Notes under the pieces: model-generated
Databases searched by the model: none
What the model was told of the DNA's origin: nothing
What the model saw: only the letters and a program-made list of their open reading frames with translations
Assembly (NCBI GenBank): GCA_965278965.1
Contig: OZ257127.1
Coordinates: forward strand, 434,001 to 498,000
From: UBA10649 sp965278965
GTDB lineage: Bacteria > Actinomycetota > Actinomycetes > S36-B12
Direction of reading: 5' to 3'
Length of the DNA: 64,000 nucleotides
In this document: positions 52,170 to 60,800 of the stretch, piece by piece
Layout of the letters: each line of letters opens with the position of its first letter
Numbering within the stretch: position 1 is the first letter of the stretch
Position numbers and translations under genes: made by a program

Positions 52170-53240
52170 TCACGAGGCGACCCATTCGGCGTAGAACAAC
52201 GCCAGCCCGGCTCCGATGCACAGCCCCTGGACGATCCAGAACCGCACGACGATCTGGATCTCGGGCCAGCCCAGCATCTCGAAGTGGTGGTGCAGCGGTG
52301 CCATGCGGAAGACCCGCCGGCCGGTCAGCTTGAACGAGCCGACCTGAAGGATCACCGACACGGTCGTGATCAGGAACAGGCCGGCCGTGAACGGTAGGAG
52401 CAGCTCGGTGCGCGTGAAGACCGCGAGGCCGGCGATCCCACCGCCGAGGGCGAGGGACCCGGTGTCGCCCATGAAGATCCGTGCCGGGGCGGTGTTCCAC
52501 CAGAGGAACCCGAAGGTCGCGCCCGCCGCCGCCGCCGCGACGATCGTGAGGTCGATCGGGCTGGCCGTCGCGTAGCACGACGACGTCGCCGTGCTCAGGT
52601 AGCAGCTCTGCCCGTACTGCCAGACGCCGATGAGGACATACGCGAGGAACGACGCGCACGCCGCGCCCGTCGCCAGGCCGTCGAGGCCGTCGGTCAGGTT
52701 CACCCCGTTCGTCGTCGCAGTGATCAGGAACCAGATCCACAGGACGAACAGGCCCATCGGCAGCACGATCGCCGTGTCACGCAGGAAGGACATCGCCATC
52801 GACGCGGGGGTGATGCCGTCGGAGTTCGGGAACTGCGCAGACATGTACGCGAAGGTCACGGCGACGAAGCCCTGGCCGATGAGCTTCGTGCGCGCGCGCA
52901 GGCCGGTGCTGCGCTGCTTGAAGATCTTCAGGTAGTCGTCTGCGACCCCGACGAGCCCCAGGCCCACCATCAGGTACAGCAGGAGCAGCCCGCTGGGCGT
53001 CACGGGACGCCAGACGATCAGGTGCGTCAGGAAGTAGGCGAGGACGACGCCGACGATGATCGCCACCCCGCCCATCGAGGGCGTGCCGCGCTTGGCCTCG
53101 TGGTCGGGGTACAGCTCGCCCTCGGTCGACTGCCGGATGGCCTGGGCATAGCCGTGCCGGGCCAGGATCCTGATCAGCAACGGCGTGCCGATCAGCGCCA
53201 CGACGGCTCCGATCGCGCCGGCGATCACCACCAGTCTCAT
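52170..53240 (-). CDS. mraY: Phospho-N-acetylmuramoyl-pentapeptide transferase
   Basis: This 356-residue membrane enzyme makes lipid I. There are about ten helices with KRGTPSMGGVAII, the Asp pair VGVADDYLK, NLTDGLDGLATG (catalytic Asp) and PLHHHFEMLGWPE (HHH motif). The ATG overlaps the murF stop (ATGA). Confidence 0.95.
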   Translation of the reverse strand: MRLVVIAGAIGAVVALIGTPLLIRILARHGYAQAIRQSTEGELYPDHEAKRGTPSMGGVAIIVGVVLAYFLTHLIVWRPVTPSGLLLLYLMVGLGLVGVADDYLKIFKQRSTGLRARTKLIGQGFVAVTFAYMSAQFPNSDGITPASMAMSFLRDTAIVLPMGLFVLWIWFLITATTNGVNLTDGLDGLATGAACASFLAYVLIGVWQYGQSCYLSTATSSCYATASPIDLTIVAAAAAGATFGFLWWNTAPARIFMGDTGSLALGGGIAGLAVFTRTELLLPFTAGLFLITTVSVILQVGSFKLTGRRVFRMAPLHHHFEMLGWPEIQIVVRFWIVQGLCIGAGLALFYAEWVAS

Positions 53241-54667
53241 CGGGATCCGTCCTCGTCCAGCAGCGCGATGGCAACCTGCTCGAGGCCGACGCTGCGCGAC
53301 GCCTTGACGAGGACGGTGTCTCCCGGGCGGATCTCCGCACGTACCAAGGCGATCGCGGCGTCGGCGTCCGGTACGTTCACCGACTCGTTGGACCACGAGC
53401 CCTCCGTGGCGGCGCCCAGGTGCATGACCCGGGCCGGTCCGTCGCCGACGCACACGAGCCTCGACACGTCCAGGCGGACGGCCAGCCGGCCGATCTCGTC
53501 GTGGGCGGCCGTCGACTCCTCGCCGAGCTCGCGCATCTCCCCCAGCACGGCCCACGTGCGTCCGTCGCCGGCCATCGCAACGAGGGTCCGCAGCGCGGCC
53601 CGCATCGAGTCCGGGTTCGCGTTGTAGGCGTCGTTGACGACGGTGTAGCCGCCCGGTGCCTCGTGCACCTCCATCCGCCAACGGCTTGCCGGCTCCGCCG
53701 CGCTCAGCGCAGCGGCGACGACGGTGATGTCCGCTCCTGCGGCGAGGCCGACGGCCGCGGCGGCCAGTGCGTTGCCGACGGCATGCTCGCCGCGCTGCCG
53801 CAAGGTCACGGGTGCGCGGCGTCCGGACGCGCCGTCCACGAGGGTGAAGGTGGCCCGGGCAAGCTCATCCAGGACCACGTCCTCCCCACGGACGTCGCCG
53901 CCGGCCAGGCCGTACAGGATCACGCGCGCGTCCGTGGTGTCGGCCATGGCCCGCACGAGCGGGTCGTCGCCGTTCAGCACGGCGACGGCGTCGGCCGGCA
54001 GTGCCCGCACCAGCTCGCCCTTGGCGCGGGCGATCGCCTCCTGCGACCCGAGCATCTCCAGGTGGGCCGTGCCGACGTTCACCACTACGGCGATGTCGGG
54101 CCGCGCGATGCGGGCGAGGTGGTCGATGTGCCCCTCGCCGCGCATCCCCATCTCCAGGACGAGGAAGTCGGTCGACGGTTCGGCCGACAGCACCGTCAGC
54201 GGGAGGCCGACCTCGGTGTTGAGCGAGCCGGGCGGGCCGACTGTCTCACCGACTGCGGCAAGGACCGCGGCGGTGAGGTCCTTCGTGCTGGTCTTGCCAG
54301 TGGAGCCGGTGACGGCGACGACCGTGGCGGTGAGAACCTCCGTGCGGTACCACGCGGCCAGCCTGCCGAGGGCGGCCACGGTGTCGTCCACGACGACGAC
54401 CGGCAGCGGCGTGCCGTCGGCAGCGACGAGCGGACGGGTTGCCAGGACGAGCGTCGCGCCGGCCGACACAGCGGCCTCGGCGAAGTCGTGGCCGTCGACC
54501 CGCTCCCCCGGGGTGGCCACGAAGAGGGCTCCCGGACCGGCGAGCCGGGAGTCGGCGACCACACGGCGGACCTCGGTCCGGCCGGGGTCGGAACCGTCCA
54601 CACCGGCGGGACCGTCGAGGGTCCCTCCGGTCGCCCGTGCGACCTCGGCCGCGGAGAGCGCCCTCAC
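53237..54667 (-). CDS. murF: UDP-MurNAc-tripeptide--D-Ala-D-Ala ligase
   Basis: This 476-residue Mur ligase completes the pentapeptide precursor. VTGSTGKTSTKDL is the ATP loop; LVLEMGMRGEGHI, VVNDAYNANPDSMRAAL and VLGEMRELGE are MurF blocks. A GTG start overlaps the murE stop (GTGA). Confidence 0.94.
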   Translation of the reverse strand: MRALSAAEVARATGGTLDGPAGVDGSDPGRTEVRRVVADSRLAGPGALFVATPGERVDGHDFAEAAVSAGATLVLATRPLVAADGTPLPVVVVDDTVAALGRLAAWYRTEVLTATVVAVTGSTGKTSTKDLTAAVLAAVGETVGPPGSLNTEVGLPLTVLSAEPSTDFLVLEMGMRGEGHIDHLARIARPDIAVVVNVGTAHLEMLGSQEAIARAKGELVRALPADAVAVLNGDDPLVRAMADTTDARVILYGLAGGDVRGEDVVLDELARATFTLVDGASGRRAPVTLRQRGEHAVGNALAAAAVGLAAGADITVVAAALSAAEPASRWRMEVHEAPGGYTVVNDAYNANPDSMRAALRTLVAMAGDGRTWAVLGEMRELGEESTAAHDEIGRLAVRLDVSRLVCVGDGPARVMHLGAATEGSWSNESVNVPDADAAIALVRAEIRPGDTVLVKASRSVGLEQVAIALLDEDGSR

Positions 54668-56178
54668 GACCGGCCCGCCTCGTCGGCGACGACAAGCGCG
54701 TCGCGCAGGACGGAGGCGTCGTCGAACGGCGTCACCACGCCTGCGACCTCCTGCCCCTGCTCGTGCCCCTTGCCCAGCAGCAGCACCACGTCGCCGCGCC
54801 GGGCCAGTCCGACAGCCACCGTAACGGCCTCGGCCCGATCGCCCACCTCGTGGACCTCGGCGCGTTCGGTCGGGGCGACATCACGGGTCCCGTCCAGGAC
54901 CTGACGGCGGATCGACGCAGGGGCCTCCGACCTCGGGTTGTCGTCCGTGACCACGACAACGTCGGCCAGGTGTGCCGCCACCGCACCCATGGACGCTCGC
55001 TTTCCGCGGTCCCGGTCACCCCCGGCGCCGATCACGGCGACGACCCGGCCGGGTGCGGACTCCCGGGCCGCCCGCAGGACGCGCTCGACGGCGTCGGGCG
55101 AGTGCGCGTAGTCGACGAGGCCGACGATGCCGGCAGCCCTGCCGGCATCGACGACCTGCATGCGGCCGGCGACCCGCGCGTCCGCTATGCCGGTGACGGC
55201 ATCGGCAGCGTCGACGCCCGCGCTTCGAAGCATCGCGAACGCCACGACGGCATTGGCCACGTTGAACGAGCCGGGCAGGCCGACGGTCAGCGGCTCGCGG
55301 TCTCCTGAGGGGCCGACGACGAGCAGCCCATCAGCGGTCCGCTCGGCGTGCCAGTCCGCGCGCGGGTCTGCGAGCGACCACGTCTGCAGGGGGACGGACG
55401 CCTCGTCAGCGAGCTGGCGGCCCCACGGGTCGTCGATCCCCACGACGGCCATCCGGGACCGGGTCGGGTCGAAGAGCTCCGCCTTGGCGGCGAAGTACTC
55501 CTCCATCGTCCCGTGGTAGTCCAGGTGGTCCTGGCTCAGGTTGGTGAACGCGACCGCGGCGAAGACGATCCCGTCGACCCGGTGCTCGCGCACCGCGATG
55601 CTGCTGACCTCCATGACGACGGTGGCAACGCCGTCCTCCCGCATCCGACCGAGGATCGCGTGGAGGTCGCTCGCCTCGGGGGTCGTCCGCCGACCCGGGT
55701 AGGCCCGGCCGTCGACACGGACGCCGGTCGTCCCGATGACTCCCGTCCCCCGGCCGGCTGCCCGCAGACCCGACTCGACCATCGCGGCGACAGTCGTCTT
55801 CCCGTTGGTGCCGGTCACACCCAGGATCTGCAGCTGCCGGGCCGGCTCCCCGTACGCGCGCGCGGCGAGGACTCCCAGCGCAGCGCGCGGCCGGGCCACG
55901 ACGACGACCGGCACCGGGAGCTGACCTGCGGCCTCGGCACCGGCGGAGTCGGTGACGACGGCGACGGCACCGGCGCCGATTGCGGCCGCGGCGAAACGCG
56001 CACCGTGCGTCGCGCGGCCGGGCAGGGCGACGAAAACGTCTCCCGGCTCGACGTCCGTCGAGTCATGCGTCAAGCCGGTGACGATGGCGCCCTCCGCGGC
56101 GGCCGGGAGCGGCCTAGCCGCCAGCCCGGCGACGAGCTCGGGCAGAGGGATCGGCCGCTTCGCGGGTCGCAAGGACAT
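54664..56178 (-). CDS. murE: UDP-MurNAc-L-Ala-D-Glu--diaminopimelate ligase
   Basis: This 504-residue Mur ligase adds the third stem residue. ATP loop GTNGKTTVAAM (about 123-133) and VVMEVSSIAVREHRV (carbamyl-Lys neighbourhood) are clear. DNPR at 413-416 is the diaminopimelate-recognition motif, so the cell wall should contain DAP at position 3 rather than Lys or Orn. The ATG at 56178 lies 3 bp after the ftsI stop. Confidence 0.94.
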   Translation of the reverse strand: MSLRPAKRPIPLPELVAGLAARPLPAAAEGAIVTGLTHDSTDVEPGDVFVALPGRATHGARFAAAAIGAGAVAVVTDSAGAEAAGQLPVPVVVVARPRAALGVLAARAYGEPARQLQILGVTGTNGKTTVAAMVESGLRAAGRGTGVIGTTGVRVDGRAYPGRRTTPEASDLHAILGRMREDGVATVVMEVSSIAVREHRVDGIVFAAVAFTNLSQDHLDYHGTMEEYFAAKAELFDPTRSRMAVVGIDDPWGRQLADEASVPLQTWSLADPRADWHAERTADGLLVVGPSGDREPLTVGLPGSFNVANAVVAFAMLRSAGVDAADAVTGIADARVAGRMQVVDAGRAAGIVGLVDYAHSPDAVERVLRAARESAPGRVVAVIGAGGDRDRGKRASMGAVAAHLADVVVVTDDNPRSEAPASIRRQVLDGTRDVAPTERAEVHEVGDRAEAVTVAVGLARRGDVVLLLGKGHEQGQEVAGVVTPFDDASVLRDALVVADEAGRS

Positions 56179-56181
56179 CGG

Positions 56182-58026
56182 CTAGCCGCCGGCGTAGACG
56201 GGCAGCCTGCCGGGCTTGGCACCGGTCGGCGGGATGTCCCGCTTCTGCAGCGCGTACGTCATGACGCGCTTGAAGACGGGGGCGCCCAGCACGCCGCCGT
56301 AGCGGCCGACCTTAGGGTTGAAGATCGAGACCGCGACGACCAGCTGCGGGTCGTCGAGCGGCGCCATGCCGATGAACGACGCGATGACGCCGGAGTAGCA
56401 ACCGCAGGACGCGTTGTACTCCTGGGCGGTGCCGGTCTTGCCGCCGACCCGGTAGCCCGGGATCGCGGCGGCCGGCGCCGTGCCGTCGGTGACCACGGAC
56501 TCGAGCATCGCACGCACCTGACGCGCCGTGGCGGCACTGACGACACGGGTGGTCTTCGGCTCCGCCGACTGCTCGACGGTCCCGTCCGCCTGGGTGACCG
56601 AGGAGACCAGGCTCGGATGGACGCGCACGCCGTCGTTGGCGATCGTCGAGAAGATGCTCGCCGTCTGCACCGCGTTGACTGACAGGCCCTGGCCGAACGC
56701 GATCGTCGGGAACGATGTGGCCGACCAGTCCGCGTGCGGCGGCACGTAGCCGTCGGACTCGCCAGGGAAGTTGAGACCGGTGGGCTCGCCTACGCCGAAC
56801 TTCTTCAGGTACTTCAACAGCTTGCGGCCGCCGATGCGCTCCGACGCGAGGATCGTGCCGATGTTGCTGGACTTCGCCATGATCCCGGCGAGCGTCAGCG
56901 ACTCCGTGCCGTGCGCATGGTCATCGTGGAAGACCTTCCCGCCGCGCGAGAGGCCGCCGGGCACTCGGAACGCGGAGTACGGGTTCGCCTTGCCCTCATT
57001 CACCACAGCCGAGAGAGTCATGAGCTTCGCGGTCGAGCCGGGCTCGAAGACCTGGGTGAGCGCGGCGTTGGACCGCGTCTCCGGGTCGGCGCTGCCGGCC
57101 TTGTTGGCGTCGAACGTCGGAGCGACGGCGAGCGCCAGGATGTGCCCGGTCCGGGGGTCCATGACGACCAGGGTGCCGCTGTCCGCCTGTGCCTCGCGCA
57201 CCTTCTGGGCGAGTGCGCGCTGGGCGACGAACTGGATGTCGCGGTCGATCGTCAGCTGGACGGTCGCGCCGGCCATCGCGTCGGTCGTCGACTGCTGGCC
57301 GGTCGGGATCGTCTTTCCGCCGGGGCCACGCTCGGTCGTGCGCGTGCCGTTCGTCCCGGCGAGCTTGTCGTTGAGCGCGTACTCGATCCCGCCGAGGCCC
57401 TCCCCCTGCGCTCCGACGAACCCGACGACGTTGGCCCCCAGATCGCCGGCCGGGTAGACCCGCCTGCTCGTGGTCTCACTGAAGATCCCGGGAAGCCGCA
57501 TGGCAGAGATGCGGTCCCAGGTCTCCGGGGTGATCGTCTTGGCCACGTATACGAATCGCCGGTCACCGGTCAGCCGCGCGGCAAGCACAGCCGGATCCGC
57601 GCCGAGCGCCGGGCCGAGCTGCGCGGCAACCGCAGCAGGATCGGTGATCAGGGTCTGGTCGGCGGTGACGTTGCGCGCTTCCACAGTGAGCGCCATCGGC
57701 TGGCCGCTGCCGTCGAGGATGGACCCGCGCTGCGCGGTGATCGCCGTCGTCTCCAGCCGCTGGCCCAGCGCCTTGCTCGCCAGCGCGTCGCCGCGGACGG
57801 CCTGCAGGTCGACGAGCCGCATCGCGAAGATCGACAGCACGAACGCCGTCGCCAGCAGCAAAGCCGTTCCGCGCCGGCGCGGGTCAGCGATGGCGAAGGC
57901 CCGCCGAGGGCGTCGGGTGGGTGGCCGGCGAGGAGGACCCGACCGCGGCGGAGCAGAGCGCGACGGCGCGGGCCGTCCGCCCGTGGTGGGCCGCCGCGTC
58001 GGCGGGGGCGCGGAGCGAGTGACCAC
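56182..58026 (-). CDS. ftsI: Septal penicillin-binding protein FtsI (PBP3)
   Basis: This 614-residue class B transpeptidase has a Pro/Arg-rich cytoplasmic head (1-50), a transmembrane helix (about 53-72), a pedestal domain and the penicillin-binding domain: nucleophile in EPGSTAK (Ser331), SSN (386-388) and KTGTA. It crosslinks septal peptidoglycan with FtsW. It lies 12 bp after the FtsL-like gene. Confidence 0.94.
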   Translation of the reverse strand: MVTRSAPPPTRRPTTGGRPAPSRSAPPRSGPPRRPPTRRPRRAFAIADPRRRGTALLLATAFVLSIFAMRLVDLQAVRGDALASKALGQRLETTAITAQRGSILDGSGQPMALTVEARNVTADQTLITDPAAVAAQLGPALGADPAVLAARLTGDRRFVYVAKTITPETWDRISAMRLPGIFSETTSRRVYPAGDLGANVVGFVGAQGEGLGGIEYALNDKLAGTNGTRTTERGPGGKTIPTGQQSTTDAMAGATVQLTIDRDIQFVAQRALAQKVREAQADSGTLVVMDPRTGHILALAVAPTFDANKAGSADPETRSNAALTQVFEPGSTAKLMTLSAVVNEGKANPYSAFRVPGGLSRGGKVFHDDHAHGTESLTLAGIMAKSSNIGTILASERIGGRKLLKYLKKFGVGEPTGLNFPGESDGYVPPHADWSATSFPTIAFGQGLSVNAVQTASIFSTIANDGVRVHPSLVSSVTQADGTVEQSAEPKTTRVVSAATARQVRAMLESVVTDGTAPAAAIPGYRVGGKTGTAQEYNASCGCYSGVIASFIGMAPLDDPQLVVAVSIFNPKVGRYGGVLGAPVFKRVMTYALQKRDIPPTGAKPGRLPVYAGG

Positions 58027-58038
58027 GAGGGCCCGTTC

Positions 58039-58845
58039 CTAGCGGACCGGGACGGCGGTGAGGCCGGCGTCGGAGCTCGACACAGCCGGCACGTCGAGGA
58101 CGGTGGAGTCTTGCCACAGCTTGTTCTCGTTCGGGCGGCCACCATCGGCCTTCTTCCCCGAACCCTTCGCCCCGTCGGCGCCCTTGGCCTTCGTCCCGTC
58201 GGCGCCCTTGGACTTCGCGCCGGCGGCATCGGCCGCCGCGGCATCAGCGGCCGCAGGGTCGTAGTTGACCGGCAACGACTCCGGCAGGTCGGCCCCGCCC
58301 GCATCGACGGCCTCAGAGACGGTGGCGTCGGCGGGGGTCAGCAGCGTCGGCAGGGCGCTGCGCGCGCCGCCGGCCGGCTTGGGGCTGCCGAGCACGCGCC
58401 CACTCGGCACCTGTAGGAATACGGGGTTCTCGCTGGGCACCATTCCCAGTGACCGCGCTTCGCGCTCCAGCGCCTTCGGCGCAGCCGCAGCGGCCACACC
58501 CTCGGCGAGCGACTGCTCGTTCTGAGCCAGCTCGGCCTGGCGCGCCTGCAGCTCGCTGATCGTGAAGGCCCCCTGCGCGAGGGTCGTGTTGATGACCAGG
58601 ATCGCGACCATCCCCAGCACGAGGACGGCGCCAACGATGACGGCGAACATGCCGCGGCTGGCGCGCTCGGGGCGCAATGGCGACACGATGCGCAGGTGCG
58701 GGCGGTCGGCCCGGTGCGACCGCGCGCCGCGCGTCGCGTACTCCGTCGTGTGCTCCGCGGTGCCGTCGTCGACCGACGCGTCCGGGGCCGCAGGCCCGTG
58801 GTCCGCAGGATCGGGCAGCTCCTGCTTGCGTACCGTCGCGCTCAT
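58039..58845 (-). CDS. ftsL: FtsL-like septum protein
   Basis: This 268-residue protein has a cytoplasmic head (1-65), one transmembrane helix (MFAVIVGAVLVLGMVAILVI, about 66-85) and a short coiled coil with ARSLGMVPSENP at its end, as in FtsL/FtsB-type proteins. A long Ala/Gly/Lys-rich extracytoplasmic tail (about 190-255, GADGTKAKGADGAKG) is unusual. Assignment rests on topology and position between rsmH and ftsI. The ATG overlaps the rsmH stop. Confidence 0.78.
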   Translation of the reverse strand: MSATVRKQELPDPADHGPAAPDASVDDGTAEHTTEYATRGARSHRADRPHLRIVSPLRPERASRGMFAVIVGAVLVLGMVAILVINTTLAQGAFTISELQARQAELAQNEQSLAEGVAAAAAPKALEREARSLGMVPSENPVFLQVPSGRVLGSPKPAGGARSALPTLLTPADATVSEAVDAGGADLPESLPVNYDPAAADAAAADAAGAKSKGADGTKAKGADGAKGSGKKADGGRPNENKLWQDSTVLDVPAVSSSDAGLTAVPVR

Positions 58846-59813
58846 GAGGCCACCGCCGTCCGCTCGGCCGCGCGGACCCGCACGGGCGCCGATCGCGGGT
58901 TGCCCGCGATCTCGGTCTCGTCGGCGCGCTCCGCGCCGCGCGTCACCAGGCGCAGCCAGGGCTGACGGTCCGGCGGGATGATCGGCAGGTCATCGGGCAC
59001 CGAGGGGTGCACGCCGACAGCGAGCGCGCGCTTGACGATCCGGTCCTCGAGCGACTGGTAGCTCATCACGACGATGCGGCCTCCGACGGCGAGCTCCGTG
59101 AGCGCGGCGGGGATCGCGCGCCGCAGGACGTCGAGCTCGCCGTTCACCTCGATCCGCAGCGCCTGGAACGTCCGCTTCGCCGGATTGCCACCGGTGCGGC
59201 GCGCCGGCGCGGGGATGGCGTCCCGGACCAGCTCGACCAGGCGTCCGCTCGTCGTGAAGGGCGCGACCTTGCGCTCGACGACGATGCGCGCGGCGATACG
59301 GCCGGCGAAGCGCTCCTCGCCGTAGACCCGCAGGACCCGGGCGAGGTCGGCGGCGTCATAGGTGTTGAGGATCTCGGCGGCTGTCGGCCCGCTCGTCGGA
59401 TCCATGCGCATGTCCAGCGGTCCGTCGTGCGCGTAGGCGAACCCGCGGTCGGACTCGTCCAGCTGCATCGAGGAGACGCCGAGGTCGAACAAGATCCCCT
59501 GCACAGGCCCGAGGCCGAGGTCGGCGAGGACCTCCGGCAGCTCGTCGTACACGGCGTGCACCAGCGTGACCCGCTCACCGAACGGGGCGAGCCGGTCGGC
59601 CGACAGGTCAAGTGCCTGCCGGTCGCGGTCCATTCCGACGAGACGGAGGCCGGGGAAGCCCTTCAACGCCGCCTCCGCGTGGCCGCCCAGGCCGACCGTC
59701 GCATCGACGAGCACGGCGCCCGGTCGGTCGAGGGCCGGGGCGAGTAGCGCGATGACGCGGTCGCGCAGGACGGGGACGTGGCGGTCGGCGGCGGTCATGG
59801 TCGGGCCGTTCAC
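58842..59813 (-). CDS. rsmH: 16S rRNA (cytosine(1402)-N4)-methyltransferase
   Basis: This 323-residue SAM enzyme methylates C1402 in the decoding centre. HVPVLRDRVIALLAP, VDATVGLGGHAEAAL, DLGVSSMQLDESDRGFAY and NPAKRTFQALRIEVN are the RsmH signature. The GTG at 59813 makes a GTGA overlap with the small membrane ORF in front, like other junctions here; the ATG five codons later (59798) is the alternative. Confidence 0.92.
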   Translation of the reverse strand: MNGPTMTAADRHVPVLRDRVIALLAPALDRPGAVLVDATVGLGGHAEAALKGFPGLRLVGMDRDRQALDLSADRLAPFGERVTLVHAVYDELPEVLADLGLGPVQGILFDLGVSSMQLDESDRGFAYAHDGPLDMRMDPTSGPTAAEILNTYDAADLARVLRVYGEERFAGRIAARIVVERKVAPFTTSGRLVELVRDAIPAPARRTGGNPAKRTFQALRIEVNGELDVLRRAIPAALTELAVGGRIVVMSYQSLEDRIVKRALAVGVHPSVPDDLPIIPPDRQPWLRLVTRGAERADETEIAGNPRSAPVRVRAAERTAVAS

Positions 59814-59941
59814 GCCCACGTGCCCACGAGCGTGGATGCGGCGACCAGCACGACGACGGTCAGCGCGCACGCCAGACCGAGCACACCGGCAACGCGCAGA
59901 GCGCTGCGGGCAGCCGGGGTCGGGTGCGTCAGGTGGGTCAC
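59810..59941 (-). CDS. 43-residue single-pass membrane microprotein between mraZ and rsmH
   Basis: This short GTG frame encodes a hydrophilic head of 14 residues, then one transmembrane helix (about 16-40: LRVAGVLGLACALTVVVLV and onward) and stops at 59810. GAAGGGGG lies five to eight bases before the GTG, one of the best ribosome sites in the cluster, and its stop overlaps the rsmH GTG by GTGA. It is too short for default gene callers. Function is unknown; topology recalls small divisome proteins, but that is inference. Confidence 0.6.
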   Translation of the reverse strand: MTHLTHPTPAARSALRVAGVLGLACALTVVVLVAASTLVGTWA

Positions 59942-60146
59942 TGGTCCCCCTTCGGGTGAAGGTCGCGGTGGGATCGGGTGGATCGGGTGAGCGGTGGAGC
60001 CGGTGGTGCCGTTCGGTGGTGCGCCGTGGGGCCAGGTCCCCGCCCGCTTGGTCCTGCGGGCTCTGGCGCCGGGGAAGTGGCGTCAGCGTCGGGGTACGAG
60101 AGCGGGAGGAGACCTCGCCGCGCGGCGCGTTCAGGCGGTGGTGCCG

Positions 60147-60584
60147 CTACAGGCCCGGGATCACCACCTCCGACAGGTCGGCGAACGCGTCGTCCTGCTG
60201 GGCCATGTAGTCCTGCCACGAGGTCTTGTCCCAGATCTCGGCGACCGAGTTCTTGCCGGTCACGACGACCTCGCGGTCCAGCCCGGCGTACTCACGCAGG
60301 CTCGGCGGCACGGTGATCCGGCCCTGGCGGTCCGGGATCTGGTCGAACGCACCGGAGAACAGGACCCGCTGGTAGGCGAGCACCTTGGGGTCGGTGCTGC
60401 CGGCGGCCGTCACCGCAGCGGCGTACGCGGTCCACTCGTCGGCCGGGTAGATGGTGATGCAGCGGCTCTGCCCCTTGGCCAGCACGAGGCCACCGGCGAA
60501 CCCGTCGCGGAACTTGGCCGGCAGGACGAGGCGGCCCTTCTCGTCGAGTCGAGGGAAGTGCTCGCCAAGGAACCCCATCCCCAT
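60147..60584 (-). CDS. mraZ: Transcriptional regulator MraZ
   Basis: This 145-residue protein has two SpoVT/AbrB-like swapped-hairpin domains, each with DxxGR: LDEKGRLVLPAKFRD (about 13-27) and DRQGRITVPPSLREYAG (about 83-99). MraZ forms a ring and represses the dcw operon. The ATG at 60584 is placed eight bases after GGGAGG; a second ATG two codons later is possible. Four GTGG repeats of 10-bp phase lie just upstream. Confidence 0.93.
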   Translation of the reverse strand: MGMGFLGEHFPRLDEKGRLVLPAKFRDGFAGGLVLAKGQSRCITIYPADEWTAYAAAVTAAGSTDPKVLAYQRVLFSGAFDQIPDRQGRITVPPSLREYAGLDREVVVTGKNSVAEIWDKTSWQDYMAQQDDAFADLSEVVIPGL

Positions 60585-60620
60585 GAGCCTCACCTCCCTC
60601 GTCTGACCCTCAAGTGGGCG

Positions 60621-60654
60621 CCACCATACTCCACTTTCCTCCACATTCCACCAC
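60621..60654 (-). promoter_or_regulatory. MraZ box: four GTGG direct repeats with exact 10-bp spacing
   Basis: On the minus strand GTGG starts at 60654, 60644, 60634 and 60624. MraZ of E. coli binds TGGGN repeats separated by five bases, also 10-bp phased. A TATGGT -10-like hexamer lies within the last two units, so binding would block the dcw promoter. The sites end 37 bp before mraZ. Confidence 0.7.
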
Positions 60655-60788
60655 CACGACCCACCTGGCGGGTCCGAGTCGATCGTGTCCCTCCACCGGG
60701 CGGCACTGACTCGTGGCGGACCGTGTTGCCGAACGCCGGCGGGCACGCCGCGAGGACCGCGTTGCGCGGTAGGGAACGGGCGCCCGCT

Positions 60789-60800
60789 TACAGTGCCGAC
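60789..60800 (+). promoter_or_regulatory. -10 element TACAGT for leaderless DUF3048 gene
   Basis: TACAGT (60789-60794) ends six bases before the GTG at 60801, without a ribosome binding site. Confidence 0.4.

Noticed and set aside
59938..60219. 93-codon Pro/Arg-rich frame between mraZ and the microprotein
   Set aside because: Composition is that of random GC-rich sequence, it overlaps mraZ, and there is no ribosome site.
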